DNA of 64,000 nt from JAGZEG01 sp963930185. GTDB lineage: Bacteria; Actinomycetota; Coriobacteriia; Coriobacteriales; UMGS124. The notes under the pieces are model-generated. The model worked only from the letters and a program-made list of their open reading frames with translations, made no database searches and was not told the origin of the DNA. The stretch's first letter is position 1; each line of letters begins with the position of its first letter. Shown here in pieces: positions 48,598 through 57,639 of this stretch. The translations under genes were made by a program, and so were the position numbers. The DNA lies in contig CAWVLT010000002.1 of assembly GCA_963930185.1 (NCBI GenBank), positions 82,482 through 146,481 of the forward strand. Direction: 5' to 3'.

Positions 48598-50172
48598 CTA
48601 TCTAAGCGCGGCCGCGGCATTGGTGCCTGCGATGCGCCCAAAGACCAGGCACTCGGCAACATTGCCGCCGCCCTGGTACTTGTTGGCGCACACGCCACCG
48701 CACTCGCCCGCGGAGAACAGACCGGGGATGGGACTGCCGTCAATGGCAACGACCTGTGCCTGGGCGTTGCGGCGCGGGCCGCCCTGCGTGTTGAGAACCG
48801 TGGGCTGCAACGGGAGGGCGTACAGTGCGTCGCCCTCGAAGGGGCGCATCGTCTCGGCCGCACGACCGAACTGGAGATCCACCCCATTCTCAGCAAATCC
48901 ATTGAAGCGCTCGATCGCATCGGCAAGCGTCTCGGAATCAGCACCGATCAACCCGGCAAGCTCCTCGACCGAAGCCGCGCTCACAAGCGCGGTATCCATA
49001 TCCGCAGGCACAAGCCCCGCCTCTTCGAGCACCGCCTTCTGGGCCTCGTCAAAAACAAGGTGCGGTCGGGCGCTCGTGTTAGGAATAGCCCACGTGCCGC
49101 CCATCTTAATGTGACCATGCTTGTTGCCCGCGTCTTCTGGCATATAGCGCGAGCCATCATCGGCGACGCAGATGATCGCACCGGAGTTACCGGGAGCAAA
49201 GCTCGAGATCATAATGGCACGCTCGCCCTCGGGAACCTCGTAGTTGTTACCGCCGAACATTCCGAGGCTCTCGTAGTTGTACATGTGCCACAGGTCCGCG
49301 CCGACCTCCTGCGCCATGCGAATGCCGTCGCCGTTGTTGTACAGGCCACCAAGCGGGGCAAGGCGATCACAGCCCAGATAGTCCTGAATCATCTGCTTGT
49401 TGCACTCAAACCCACCGCACGCAAGAACAACGCCCCCGCTAGCACCGATGCGCACGTCGGATCCCTCATGGCTCACGACAACCCCGAGGATCTCACCGCT
49501 CTGGGGATCCTGGATCAGGCTCGTGGCAGGAGACTCGAGCCATACGGTGATGTTTTCCCGAGACTGGACAGCAGTCTGTGCGGCCGTATAGAGGGCGACG
49601 TCAGAAACGCCCGCGTGAACGGTCATGACGTCAACGGCCTCGTGCCCCTCGACGTCACCCCACTCGGGGAACGCCGCCATCCAAGCACCATTGACCCTCG
49701 AGAAGGCCTCGTCCCCTTCCTGCTGCCCGGCAGCGATGTAGTCACTCCAGACAAGGGGCTCATCGACGCCAAAGTGATGGAACACGTCAGCAACGTCGGC
49801 AATACCCGATGCATATGCGGAAAGCACGTCAGCATCCATATCGCGATTACCCACGAGGTTGGTGAGATACGCAAGCAGCGTGGGCTCGTCTTTGGTGTAG
49901 AGGCACAGCTGGCCGCAATAGCGCGAGTTGCCGCCCTCGTGGCCCTCGGGCGCAGCGTCGACGAGCAGGACGCTCGAACCGGCATCCGCGGCATATACGG
50001 CCGCCGAAGCACCCGCGAGCCCATACCCCACAACAACCACGTCGTATGACTCGTCAAACGACGCGCCCTCCTCTGCGCTCGCCGTCGAGGCAGCAGCCAG
50101 AGCTGACGTAACCCCAAGGCCAGCGACCGCGCCCATCCCTGCCACGAAGTTCCTGCGCGTGATCTCAGCCAT
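48598..50172 (-). CDS. Tat-exported FAD-dependent reductase 4 (flavocytochrome c family)
   Basis: 524 residues from ATG 50172, with AAGGAGG 8 bases upstream; an upstream in-frame ATG overlaps that site. Tat signal ITRRNFVAG (4-12) with a core to about 31. FAD motif VVVVGYGLAG (45-54). The C-terminal GLFSAGECGGVCANKYQGGGNVAECLVFGRIAG is closest, among the four, to the fumarate/urocanate reductase pattern GE.GG.....GG.....E..V.GR.AG. A soluble exported reductase needing an outside electron donor. Confidence 0.9.
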   Translation of the reverse strand: MAEITRRNFVAGMGAVAGLGVTSALAAASTASAEEGASFDESYDVVVVGYGLAGASAAVYAADAGSSVLLVDAAPEGHEGGNSRYCGQLCLYTKDEPTLLAYLTNLVGNRDMDADVLSAYASGIADVADVFHHFGVDEPLVWSDYIAAGQQEGDEAFSRVNGAWMAAFPEWGDVEGHEAVDVMTVHAGVSDVALYTAAQTAVQSRENITVWLESPATSLIQDPQSGEILGVVVSHEGSDVRIGASGGVVLACGGFECNKQMIQDYLGCDRLAPLGGLYNNGDGIRMAQEVGADLWHMYNYESLGMFGGNNYEVPEGERAIMISSFAPGNSGAIICVADDGSRYMPEDAGNKHGHIKMGGTWAIPNTSARPHLVFDEAQKAVLEEAGLVPADMDTALVSAASVEELAGLIGADSETLADAIERFNGFAENGVDLQFGRAAETMRPFEGDALYALPLQPTVLNTQGGPRRNAQAQVVAIDGSPIPGLFSAGECGGVCANKYQGGGNVAECLVFGRIAGTNAAAALR

Positions 50173-50707
50173 CTTGACATCCTCCTTTTTCATCACACCA
50201 ATAAAACACGTATAGCCAGTAACACTTAACCAGCTACTGCCTAGTTTTGGGGGTGGCTATATTGGTAAAGTCAAGTGGGATCCACGGGGATATACAAGCA
50301 GTCTCCCGGCCAATATGGCCAGGTATGCCTTCTCGCATTTCGCATGACCAGCTATCCGAGAGCCATCTCGCAGGTCCGATGCCACGATGAGCGGCCAATC
50401 AACTTACGCAGAATCAGCCTTCGCTGTCACAAACTGCCCCGAAGTGTGCCGATCGCAAAGTACGACAGCAATCCAGGCAAAAGAGACAACACTTACCGTT
50501 TTATAAAAACCCTAGGTAGATAGCATCGCGATCATTTTCCAGACCAACGACAATGCCAGGCCATCTAGTAGAAGCGAAACCAATCGGCACACTTCGGCCT
50601 GTTTGTGACACGGCGCGGCGATTTTGCTCATATGACCGCGCATGAAGGGTCGCAGCCGCATGGCTCGAACAGAAAAGAGACCTAAAAATGGGCAGATGGT
50701 TCTCCCT
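50173..50707. other. Intergenic region upstream of reductase 4
   Basis: 535 bases with no supported ORF. It carries ACACCAATA and TATAGCCA near 50200 with an inverted TGGCTATATTGG near 50262, a possible operator pair for reductase 4, plus the GGCCAATATGGCC palindrome near 50310 and the inverted-repeat locus 50425-50610. Confidence 0.5.
50425..50610. repeat. Inverted-repeat locus with near-perfect arms (186 bp)
   Basis: Left arm 50425-50453 and right arm 50583-50610 share TGTCACAAAC, a 3-4 base mismatch, then CCGAAGTGTGCCGAT in inverse orientation. The interior contains AAGAGACAACAC (50481-50492) and then AAAAACCCTAGGTAGAT, in the same order and spacing (about 25-29 bases) as in element copy 3 at 30621-30850, although the arms are unrelated. 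No ORF. Confidence 0.8.
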
Positions 50708-52363
50708 CTACTCCCCCAGAGGCTGACGGCGGCGCTCCTCGATCAGCACCACGAGCTCCGCATGGGAGTGCACGCCCAGCTTGGTGTAGATGTTGCGCAC
50801 GTGGGTGCGCGCCGTGTTGTACGAGATGTCGAGCTCCTCGGAGATGCTGCGGGCGTTGCGCGCCTTTGCCATGAGGAGCAGCACCTCCTCCTCGCGCGAC
50901 GTCAGGCCGCTTTCCTGCGCGAGCTGCCCCACCACCATCCGCCAGCGCATCTTGCGCAGGTCGCCCGCGCCGTCATCTGCCTCGTCACGGTGCCCTTCCG
51001 CCCCGACGGGCCTTCCGTCTTGCCGGACCGCATCCTGCCCCGCCCCGTCAGAGGCCGCCCGCTCGGCGTTCTGTCTGGCCTGTGCTGCCACCTGCGGGCA
51101 CGTCATGCGCCAGCACGTGGCGCATGCGTCAGTCTGGGCCGCGAGCGAAGAGACGCCAGGTACCCCCGAGTCCTCGTCGAGCTCGGAGGAGTCGTCGGGT
51201 CGCAGAAGACTCACCAGGTCACGCTTGCGGAACAGCAGGAAGAAGACGACGAGCACAAGCGCCACGAAGACGGCCACCCCGTAGCCACCAAGGACCATCC
51301 CCTGCTGGCTGAGGATCTGGCCCAATGGCCAGCCAATCATCGACCCGAGCAGATACGCCAAAAAGCCAAACCCAAAGACGCGCAGCGGCGAGAGGCCGCT
51401 GACCGACGTCAGCGCGCCAAATAGCGCCCAAGACACAACGCCGAGCATGATGAAGGCCGTCGAGAACGCCACGCCGATATGCGGCGAGTAGAAGCCTGTC
51501 AGCGGGATGAACGCGAGGATCAGCGCGGAGACCAGGATGATCCAGAACCCGAGCGAGCCAAGGGCCAGGCTGTCCGGCAGGCCTGCGATGACCAGCACCA
51601 CCACGGCGCACAGCACAAGGCACCACAGCGAGACGATGCCCCGCGACTCATTGAACTGGCCGATCTGCAGGGCATTGGGATAGAAGCCGCGCGAAATGGT
51701 GAACGCAAACGACAGGAGGAACACCACCGCCACGAACCGCTTGAAGCCCGGTCCCAGCACGCGCGAGCCGGCGCTGCGCGCCGTGGCGTCCGATGACTCG
51801 TCGATCATGGTCGCAAGCGCGGCGGCGCAGGGCAAAAGGACGGTCACCGCCACCGCGGCCACATGCGGGAACGTCAGCGTCGTGCCATAGATCAGCATGG
51901 CGACGAACATCATACAGAACGCCGTCATGAACGCGTTGCGAGCGGAGAGCTCGCCGTACAGGCAGGCGCAGCGCATCGACACCACGCCCGTCCCCGCGCC
52001 CGTGAGCACGTTGCCCACGACGCACAGGGCGACGAAGGACTCCGGCAGATACGACGCCGCCACGATGACGGCCGTGCCGAGAGACGCGGCGGCGCCGGCG
52101 ATCAAAACCGGCCAGCGCCTGCTGATCAGGCGGTAGCCGCCAGCCTCACTGAGACCAAACCCCAGGTACACGAGGGAGATCGCCATGGTGGACACCAGAT
52201 AGCACAGGGCGTTGTAGCCGTGCACGTCGGCCGCCGGCGAGAGGAACTCCGTGCTGTAGACAAGCAGGATCCACGCCACCCAGCACGCCGACCCAAGAAA
52301 GCGCGTCTCAGGCAGGCAGCGCTGCAGGTTCTTTCCCACTCTCTGTATCGACGGCCGTCCCAA
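50708..52363 (-). CDS. LuxR-family regulator with polytopic membrane domain, 4
   Basis: 551 residues from TTG 52363, with GGAGGG about 10 bases upstream; no ATG serves better. About 12 membrane segments (residues 25-380), then a long Ala/Asp/Gln-rich linker with three Cys (TDACATCWRMTCPQ), then the helix-turn-helix GLTSREEEVLLLMAKARNARSISEELDISYNTARTHVRNIYTKLGVHSHAEL. It starts 83 bases after the TorD-like gene in the same orientation, so it probably belongs to, and regulates, the DMSO-reductase-type operon. The linker cysteines could bind a metal or sense redox state. Confidence 0.87.
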   Translation of the reverse strand: MGRPSIQRVGKNLQRCLPETRFLGSACWVAWILLVYSTEFLSPAADVHGYNALCYLVSTMAISLVYLGFGLSEAGGYRLISRRWPVLIAGAAASLGTAVIVAASYLPESFVALCVVGNVLTGAGTGVVSMRCACLYGELSARNAFMTAFCMMFVAMLIYGTTLTFPHVAAVAVTVLLPCAAALATMIDESSDATARSAGSRVLGPGFKRFVAVVFLLSFAFTISRGFYPNALQIGQFNESRGIVSLWCLVLCAVVVLVIAGLPDSLALGSLGFWIILVSALILAFIPLTGFYSPHIGVAFSTAFIMLGVVSWALFGALTSVSGLSPLRVFGFGFLAYLLGSMIGWPLGQILSQQGMVLGGYGVAVFVALVLVVFFLLFRKRDLVSLLRPDDSSELDEDSGVPGVSSLAAQTDACATCWRMTCPQVAAQARQNAERAASDGAGQDAVRQDGRPVGAEGHRDEADDGAGDLRKMRWRMVVGQLAQESGLTSREEEVLLLMAKARNARSISEELDISYNTARTHVRNIYTKLGVHSHAELVVLIEERRRQPLGE

Positions 52364-52446
52364 AAAGCCACCCTCCCCCAGGCCGGCATGTGCCCGTGCA
52401 TGCGCCAGCCGCCTTCGGCCGGCGCCATGCGTGGCATCTTCGCAGC

Positions 52447-53184
52447 CTACCCCTCCTGCGCCTGCGCGCGAACCACGCCGATCATCTCGTCGAGAAGCGC
52501 CGCGTCACAGGCCACATAGGCCTGCGTCAGGTGCATCATCGCAGGGTAGAATCCCTGGGCAGAAAGCTCGACGACCTTCTCCTCGAGCTTGGGAAGCCAG
52601 TTGAGCAGATGGTCGCCGACGAACGTGCGCTGCGTCACGAGGTTGGACTCGAGCGCCTTGAGCAGCTCGCCGCCCGCCAGGGCGCCTTCGGACCCCGAGG
52701 CGTCGGGAGCGAGCATCTCGGCCACGCGGTCCGACATGATGGCGAGGAACTCGAGCTCGAAGGCGAGGTGATCCTCGGGAAGATGCAGCCCGTGGTCGAC
52801 GTCGACGCCGTTTGCGATGTAGACGGCACGCACCTCGTCGCGCGCGTCCTGCATGATGAGGCCCTTCTCGCTCGTGTAGATCGACTCGAACGGGCAGGCC
52901 GCATCCCCCTCGTAGACGCCTGCGGCGAGAAAGACGTGCGCATAGTCAACCGCAAGCTCGGTCCTGGGGTCGGGTCCCTTGTGAAGCAGGTAGCGCTTGA
53001 GCTCGCGCATTGCTCCCAGCAGCTCGGGAGCGTCCTGCTCGTCAGGCAGCTGCAGCACCTCGATGCGCTTGATGAACTCGTCGGTAACCTCTTTGAAGTA
53101 GACGCTCGACAGCACGCGATACATCGAGGCGCGCTGCTGGCACGCCTCGCTGAACTCGTCGGCCCACAGGGGTCGGTCCGGCAT
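52447..53184 (-). CDS. TorD/DmsD-family molybdoenzyme chaperone
   Basis: 245 residues from ATG 53184 (GGAGGGG upstream). All-helical TorD-like fold: RASMYRVLSSVYFKEVTDEFIKRIEVLQLP at the start, LAVDYAHVFLAAGVYEGDAACPFESIYTSEKGLIMQDARDEVRAVY in the middle (the E-S-x-Y-x-S-E/G pattern of the family), and DHLAFELEFLAIMSD. It holds the DmsA-like precursor until cofactor is inserted and the Tat signal is cleared. The gene follows dmsB beyond a terminator, so its supply may be set separately. Confidence 0.88.
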   Translation of the reverse strand: MPDRPLWADEFSEACQQRASMYRVLSSVYFKEVTDEFIKRIEVLQLPDEQDAPELLGAMRELKRYLLHKGPDPRTELAVDYAHVFLAAGVYEGDAACPFESIYTSEKGLIMQDARDEVRAVYIANGVDVDHGLHLPEDHLAFELEFLAIMSDRVAEMLAPDASGSEGALAGGELLKALESNLVTQRTFVGDHLLNWLPKLEEKVVELSAQGFYPAMMHLTQAYVACDAALLDEMIGVVRAQAQEG

Positions 53185-53288
53185 ACCCCTCCACCTCCCG
53201 GTCATCGCGCCGCGGCACGGCGCATGGCGCGGCCGGCCCGGCTCTGCACGGTTCTCTACTAGTGCGTAGTGTACGACGTCATACCAAC

Positions 53289-53331
53289 AAAAAGCGGGTC
53301 ATCGGACAGAAAGTTGCGTCCGATGACCCGC
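53289..53331 (-). terminator. Terminator between dmsB-like and torD-like genes
   Basis: A perfect 14-bp stem, GCGGGTCATCGGAC with GTCCGATGACCCGC, followed on the minus strand by TTTTTG. Strong intrinsic terminator; expression of the downstream chaperone and LuxR genes must come from read-through or an own promoter. Confidence 0.9.
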
Positions 53332-53407
53332 AGCCTCTGGTCATCTGCCTCGCACGCGCCACAGCCCATGGGCGCCATGGCTCACGGACCGGGCGCGTGC
53401 CTGGGCG

Positions 53408-53995
53408 CTAGGCCAGCGGATCCTCCTGCCAGGGCGCGATGCGCGAGGACAGGATGTAGCACGCAAGCGGGCTGTTGCCGTCATCGGGCAGACGGTAGAC
53501 GTCAGCCGGGTCGGCGGCGGCGATGGCCTTGGCGGCGTCGGACTCGGGATCGTCCAGGTCGCCGTAGAAGCGGGCCTCGCCGCAGCAGGCGGCCACGCAT
53601 GCGGGCTGCTTGCCCTGCTCGACGAGATCGGTGCACATGGTGCACTTCTCCACGACCTGCGTGTTGGCGTTCAGGAAACGCACGCCATACGGGCAGGCGG
53701 GGATGCAGGTCTCGCAGCCGATGCACGTGGCCTGGTCAACGAGCACGACACCGTCCTCGTTGCGGTAGCTCGCGCCGGTGGGGCAGACCTCGATGCACGG
53801 GGCGTTCTCGCACTGCTGGCACATGACCGGCAGCCAGTACTGCTGGATGTCCGGGAAGGTGCCGTACGGGCCCATGATGTGGACCTTGCACCAGTTGATG
53901 CCCAGGTCGATGTTGTTGTGCTGCTTGCAGGCGGTCTCGCAAGCAAAGCAACCGATGCAGCGGTTCAGATCGGTGACGATAGCGTTACGCGCCAT
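53408..53995 (-). CDS. dmsB: DmsB-like iron-sulfur subunit
   Basis: 195 residues from ATG 53995, which overlaps the end of the catalytic-subunit gene; ATG 54004 is the alternative. Four ferredoxin-type cysteine groups: CIGCFACETACK (13-24), CQQCENAPCIEVCP (59-72), CIGCETCIPACP (91-102) and CTMC with PACVAACC (118-138), giving four [4Fe-4S] clusters. It carries electrons to the molybdopterin subunit. No signal peptide; it would be exported by riding on the Tat signal of DmsA. Confidence 0.93.
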   Translation of the reverse strand: MARNAIVTDLNRCIGCFACETACKQHNNIDLGINWCKVHIMGPYGTFPDIQQYWLPVMCQQCENAPCIEVCPTGASYRNEDGVVLVDQATCIGCETCIPACPYGVRFLNANTQVVEKCTMCTDLVEQGKQPACVAACCGEARFYGDLDDPESDAAKAIAAADPADVYRLPDDGNSPLACYILSSRIAPWQEDPLA

Positions 53996-56726
53996 AGACG
54001 GCATAACCTCCTCCGGTGTCCTCGGTAGCCTCGGGCAGCCAAGGCGCAAAGTCAGTCGGGTTCTCCCAGATTCCCTCGGGCTTCTCAGACTTGCTCACCT
54101 TGATCTGGAAGCCACGCAGCGTGTAGGTGCCGTACTCGGGGTTGAACGGCCCGTCGTTGCGGGTCAGGACGTTGATGTTCATCTCCTGCCACGCGCGCTT
54201 GGGGTTGTCGCTGTCAAGCAGCTCGGGGTTCCAGAAGCGCTCCTGGGCGATGACGCCCGGCGCGATGCCCTCGGTGACGAGCACCTTGCCGTGCGTGGAG
54301 CCGCGGCGGCTCTCCAGCAGCACCCAGTCGCCCGTGGTGACGCCGATCTCCTCGGCGGTCGCCGGGTTGATCCAGCACTCGGCCACGGGGTAGAGCTCGC
54401 GCATATACGGCACGTTGCGCAGGGTGCCGTGATGGTACATCGGCACGCGGCCCTGCGTCAGGACGTAGGGGTACTCGGTGTCGTCGAGCGGCGACTCGTC
54501 GGGCTCCTTGTAGTAGACGACCGGCGAGTAGTCCACCGAGGCGGGCGGGAACTCGTTCTGCAGGTCACTGCGGCCGTAGACAACGCCGGTGCGGCCCAGG
54601 ATGACGAACTGCTCCAGGTAGGGCTCGCACTTCTTCGAAGCGGTGGCAAAGCCCTTGGGCAGGCCGGTCTCGGGATCCTCCTGCAGGTAGTCCTCGTAGT
54701 GGTTGCGCCAGCTGTCGGGATCGACCCAGTTGAACGGGGCCATGCTGACGAACTCGTCCCATTTGATGTCCGGACGGTCAAAGGCCGCGCCGCAGAAGCC
54801 GGCGATGTAGTCCTTGTACTCGTCGTAGGTCCTCCAGTAGGCGGAGATGGGCTGACCCTCCACGACGGCGACCTCGGGATCGCACGCCATCTGGAAGCGC
54901 TCGTGGCCGCGCTCGGCCATGGCGAAGGCGAGCCACGACCAGATCATGGTCTCGTCGACGGCCTCGTAGAGGTGCGTGATGTCCTGGCGGGCGAGCATGA
55001 CGTGCATGCGCTCGGTGACGTAGGCCGTCTCGAGCCACTCGGCCGTGGGCAGGATGATGTCGGCGGCCTCGGCGCTCATCGTGGTGGGGTACATGTACAT
55101 GTGCACCACGAGCTCGAAGTTCTTGGCCGCCTCCATGAACTGGTTGGCGCCGCCGAGCATGACGGGCTTGTTGCCCGAGCGGTCGAGCCAGATCTTGGGC
55201 TGGTAGGGCTCGCCAGTCTCCAGGGCCTCACGCACCGTGGGGATGTGGGAGGCGAACCAGAAGCCCAGGCCCTTGTGCTCCAGGTAGCCCAGGCGGCGCT
55301 GGATGTTCTCGGCGCTCATCTGCACGGGGTGCGGGCCGAACATGCCGAACGGGTGCACCAGGTAGGTGAGGGCCGTGGCCTGCGGGCGCTTCTGGGTGAG
55401 GTTGCCGGGACGCTGGATGTTGCCGGTGATGACGTCCAGGATCGTGGCGCCCTGCGCGGCCTGCGCGCTCTGCTCGTACTGGTCGGTCGCCACGCCCAGG
55501 CAGATGCCGGAGGCCGGAGAGGCGTCGATGTAGATCTTGATGGCCTCCTCGATCTTGGCGGCGTCGAGCCAGCAGACCTCGGCGGCCTTCTCCAGGGTCC
55601 ACTCCTCGGCAGACTCCTTGAGGGCGCGGAAGCCCGTGCGGCTCTTCTTGCCGTCGACCTCGAACTCGCCGTCGAGCGCCGGGTCGAGGTTGTCATCCCA
55701 CGGATAGGGCATCGCGGCGGGGGCGTTGGTCTTCTGGTCCCACACCACGTACTCGTCCTCGCCGCCCAGGCCCAGGTCGCTCGCGCGATACTGGAGCTTG
55801 GTCTCCTCGTTGATGAGGTAGGGCAGGTTGGTCCACTTCAGGCAGAAGTCGTAGTCGTAGCCCTCGTTCTCGATGATGTAGCGGATCCACGCGAGCATGA
55901 GCGCCACGTCGGTGCCGGGGCGCACGGGCAGCCACACGTCGGCCTTGGACGCGTCGGGCGTGAAGCGCGGGTCGATGACGACCGTCTTGAGGCCCTTGGC
56001 GCGCAGGTTGGCCAACGCGCGGCCACCTGAGGCCGGGCAGCTCTGCGAGGGGTCGGTGCCCCACAGCACGTAGGCCTTGGCCACGTTGTCGTCGTAGTAG
56101 ATCTCCTGCGAGTCGGAGTCGGCGATGGAGTTGTCCACCGTGCCGTTGATGGCAGGCTGGGCATGGTTGCGCGGCAGGTAGCACTGGGCGCAGCCGGGCT
56201 CGAAGAAGTTGGACTCGTTGACGCCGGCAAAGCGGATCGGCGAGAAGAACTGCGGGTTACCGCCACCGCCCGTGGTGCACACGAGCTGCATGGAGTCGCC
56301 CTTCTCGTCCATCTCCCAGATGGCGTCGGCGATGGTGTTGATGGCCTCCTCCCAGGAGATGCGCTCCCACTGGTTCGAGCCGCGCTCGCCCACGCGCTTC
56401 ATGGGGTACTTCATGCGGTTGGGGTTGTACAGGGCCTGGATGCCCGCGGCGCCCTTGGCGCACATGCGCCCGTTGGACATGGGGTCGGCCGGGTCACCCT
56501 CGAGCGCGACGACGCGCCCGTCACGAACGTGCGCGATCACGCCGCAGTTCTGGATGCACGCGCGGCATGCGGTGTGGACGAGGATCTCCTCGCCCTGGGC
56601 CTCTTCGGCCTTGGCGGGATCCACGTTCACGAAGTTGCTGCCCATGGCCAAGGATCCCCCGACCACAGCAGTCGTCGCTGCGGCAGCCTTGAGAAAACCG
56701 CGACGCGACAGTACGGTTTGTCCCAT
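53985..56726 (-). CDS. dmsA: DMSO-reductase-family molybdopterin catalytic subunit
   Basis: 913 residues from ATG 56726 (GAGGAG upstream). Tat signal LSRRGFLKA (6-14). N-terminal [4Fe-4S] motif Cys54-x2-Cys57-x3-Cys61 ... Cys89 (HTACRACIQNCG ... GRMCAKG). Molybdopterin domains follow (VLWGTDPSQSCPASGGRALANL; VVIDPRFTPDASKADVWLPVRPGTD), with the C-terminal MGD-binding domain (YPYVLTQGRVPMYHHGTLRNVPYMREL; EIGVTTGDWVLLESRRGS). This is a type II/DmsA-group enzyme; the real substrate (DMSO, TMAO, catechol or another compound) cannot be read from the sequence. No membrane anchor subunit gene (dmsC/nrfD) lies in the operon. Confidence 0.93.
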   Translation of the reverse strand: MGQTVLSRRGFLKAAAATTAVVGGSLAMGSNFVNVDPAKAEEAQGEEILVHTACRACIQNCGVIAHVRDGRVVALEGDPADPMSNGRMCAKGAAGIQALYNPNRMKYPMKRVGERGSNQWERISWEEAINTIADAIWEMDEKGDSMQLVCTTGGGGNPQFFSPIRFAGVNESNFFEPGCAQCYLPRNHAQPAINGTVDNSIADSDSQEIYYDDNVAKAYVLWGTDPSQSCPASGGRALANLRAKGLKTVVIDPRFTPDASKADVWLPVRPGTDVALMLAWIRYIIENEGYDYDFCLKWTNLPYLINEETKLQYRASDLGLGGEDEYVVWDQKTNAPAAMPYPWDDNLDPALDGEFEVDGKKSRTGFRALKESAEEWTLEKAAEVCWLDAAKIEEAIKIYIDASPASGICLGVATDQYEQSAQAAQGATILDVITGNIQRPGNLTQKRPQATALTYLVHPFGMFGPHPVQMSAENIQRRLGYLEHKGLGFWFASHIPTVREALETGEPYQPKIWLDRSGNKPVMLGGANQFMEAAKNFELVVHMYMYPTTMSAEAADIILPTAEWLETAYVTERMHVMLARQDITHLYEAVDETMIWSWLAFAMAERGHERFQMACDPEVAVVEGQPISAYWRTYDEYKDYIAGFCGAAFDRPDIKWDEFVSMAPFNWVDPDSWRNHYEDYLQEDPETGLPKGFATASKKCEPYLEQFVILGRTGVVYGRSDLQNEFPPASVDYSPVVYYKEPDESPLDDTEYPYVLTQGRVPMYHHGTLRNVPYMRELYPVAECWINPATAEEIGVTTGDWVLLESRRGSTHGKVLVTEGIAPGVIAQERFWNPELLDSDNPKRAWQEMNINVLTRNDGPFNPEYGTYTLRGFQIKVSKSEKPEGIWENPTDFAPWLPEATEDTGGGYAVYGA

Positions 56727-56832
56727 AACTCGTTCTCCTCCCTCTCTCTTCTGGTAGTTCCCTCTCCTCGTGCGAATAATCCGCGCCCCGACGCGTCTCA
56801 TGGACACGTGGTGCGCGAGAAGACCCGCACGC

Positions 56833-57639
56833 CTAGCTCAACGCGTGAAGAAAGTCCTCGCCCTCCTTCGTCAGGCGCCACCTCCCCCTCCACGCAAGTG
56901 CACCAACATCTTCGAGCGCTCCCGTGTAGAACGCCGGGTACACGGTCGGGAATCCCGTCTGGGGGCTCACGTGCAGGGCATCGCCGTCGCCCTTGAGGTA
57001 CTCGGCGATCTCGTCGCGCGTCCTGCCGTCGGATGTGTCACAGAAGGCCAGCACGTCGGTGAAGACACGCGCGTGCTCGGGCCTGCTGTCGAACAGCCGC
57101 TGGATGCGGCTCGACGAGCTGATCGTGGCAAGCAGGCGCTCCCCCGCCGGCGTAGTGGAAAGCAGGTACTCGACCCGTGCGTCCTCGGGAATGGCGTCGT
57201 CGTTGCGAAAGTCCTCGCGCGTGCCCTCGTAGGGCTCCCCGTCCACCAAGATGGTCTCGCGCAGGCCGCCGTGACGGACGAGCGCGCCGATCGCGCTGCG
57301 GGGGGTCTGCGTGCAGGTGGAGGGACGGTACACGTCGTCAAGCTGGTCGGCGAGCTCGTCATGGGAAAGCGGCTCGCGCGCCGAGGCGAGCGCCGCCGCG
57401 AAGAGGCTGCGACTCGCGGGGTTCTTTGCGACCATCTCCTCGAGGTCCTCGAGCTGCCGCTCGATCTGCTCGGCAGCAAGCTGCGCCTCGTCCTGCTCGC
57501 CCTCGGGTTGCGCGCCATCAGGCTGCGCGCCCTGCGCGTCCTGCGGATCGCACCCGCACGTAGGCGGCTCGACGGCAGCAGACCCCCCGACGTCGGGAGA
57601 CTCCAACGCCTCGCCCTTCTCAGTCTCAGAGACGGCCAT
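56833..57639 (-). CDS. Winged-helix-like protein heading the DMSO-reductase-type operon
   Basis: 268 residues from ATG 57639 (GGAGGAGGGG upstream). An acidic, Gln/Glu/Ala-rich start with three Cys (PPTCGCDPQD) leads to two blocks that look like winged-helix units: SRSLFAAALASAREPLSHDELADQLDDVYRPSTCTQTPRSAIGALVRHGGLRE (about 75-130) and HARVFTDVLAFCDTSDGRTRDEIAEYL with WRLTKEGEDFL at the end. It starts an operon of which dmsA begins 106 bases later. Possibly a transcription factor or an assembly factor. No family name is known to me. Confidence 0.7.
   Translation of the reverse strand: MAVSETEKGEALESPDVGGSAAVEPPTCGCDPQDAQGAQPDGAQPEGEQDEAQLAAEQIERQLEDLEEMVAKNPASRSLFAAALASAREPLSHDELADQLDDVYRPSTCTQTPRSAIGALVRHGGLRETILVDGEPYEGTREDFRNDDAIPEDARVEYLLSTTPAGERLLATISSSSRIQRLFDSRPEHARVFTDVLAFCDTSDGRTRDEIAEYLKGDGDALHVSPQTGFPTVYPAFYTGALEDVGALAWRGRWRLTKEGEDFLHALS

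Noticed and set aside
53778..56030. 750-codon open frame antisense to dmsA
   Set aside because: Shadow of the molybdopterin subunit gene; no ribosome-binding site or recognisable domain.
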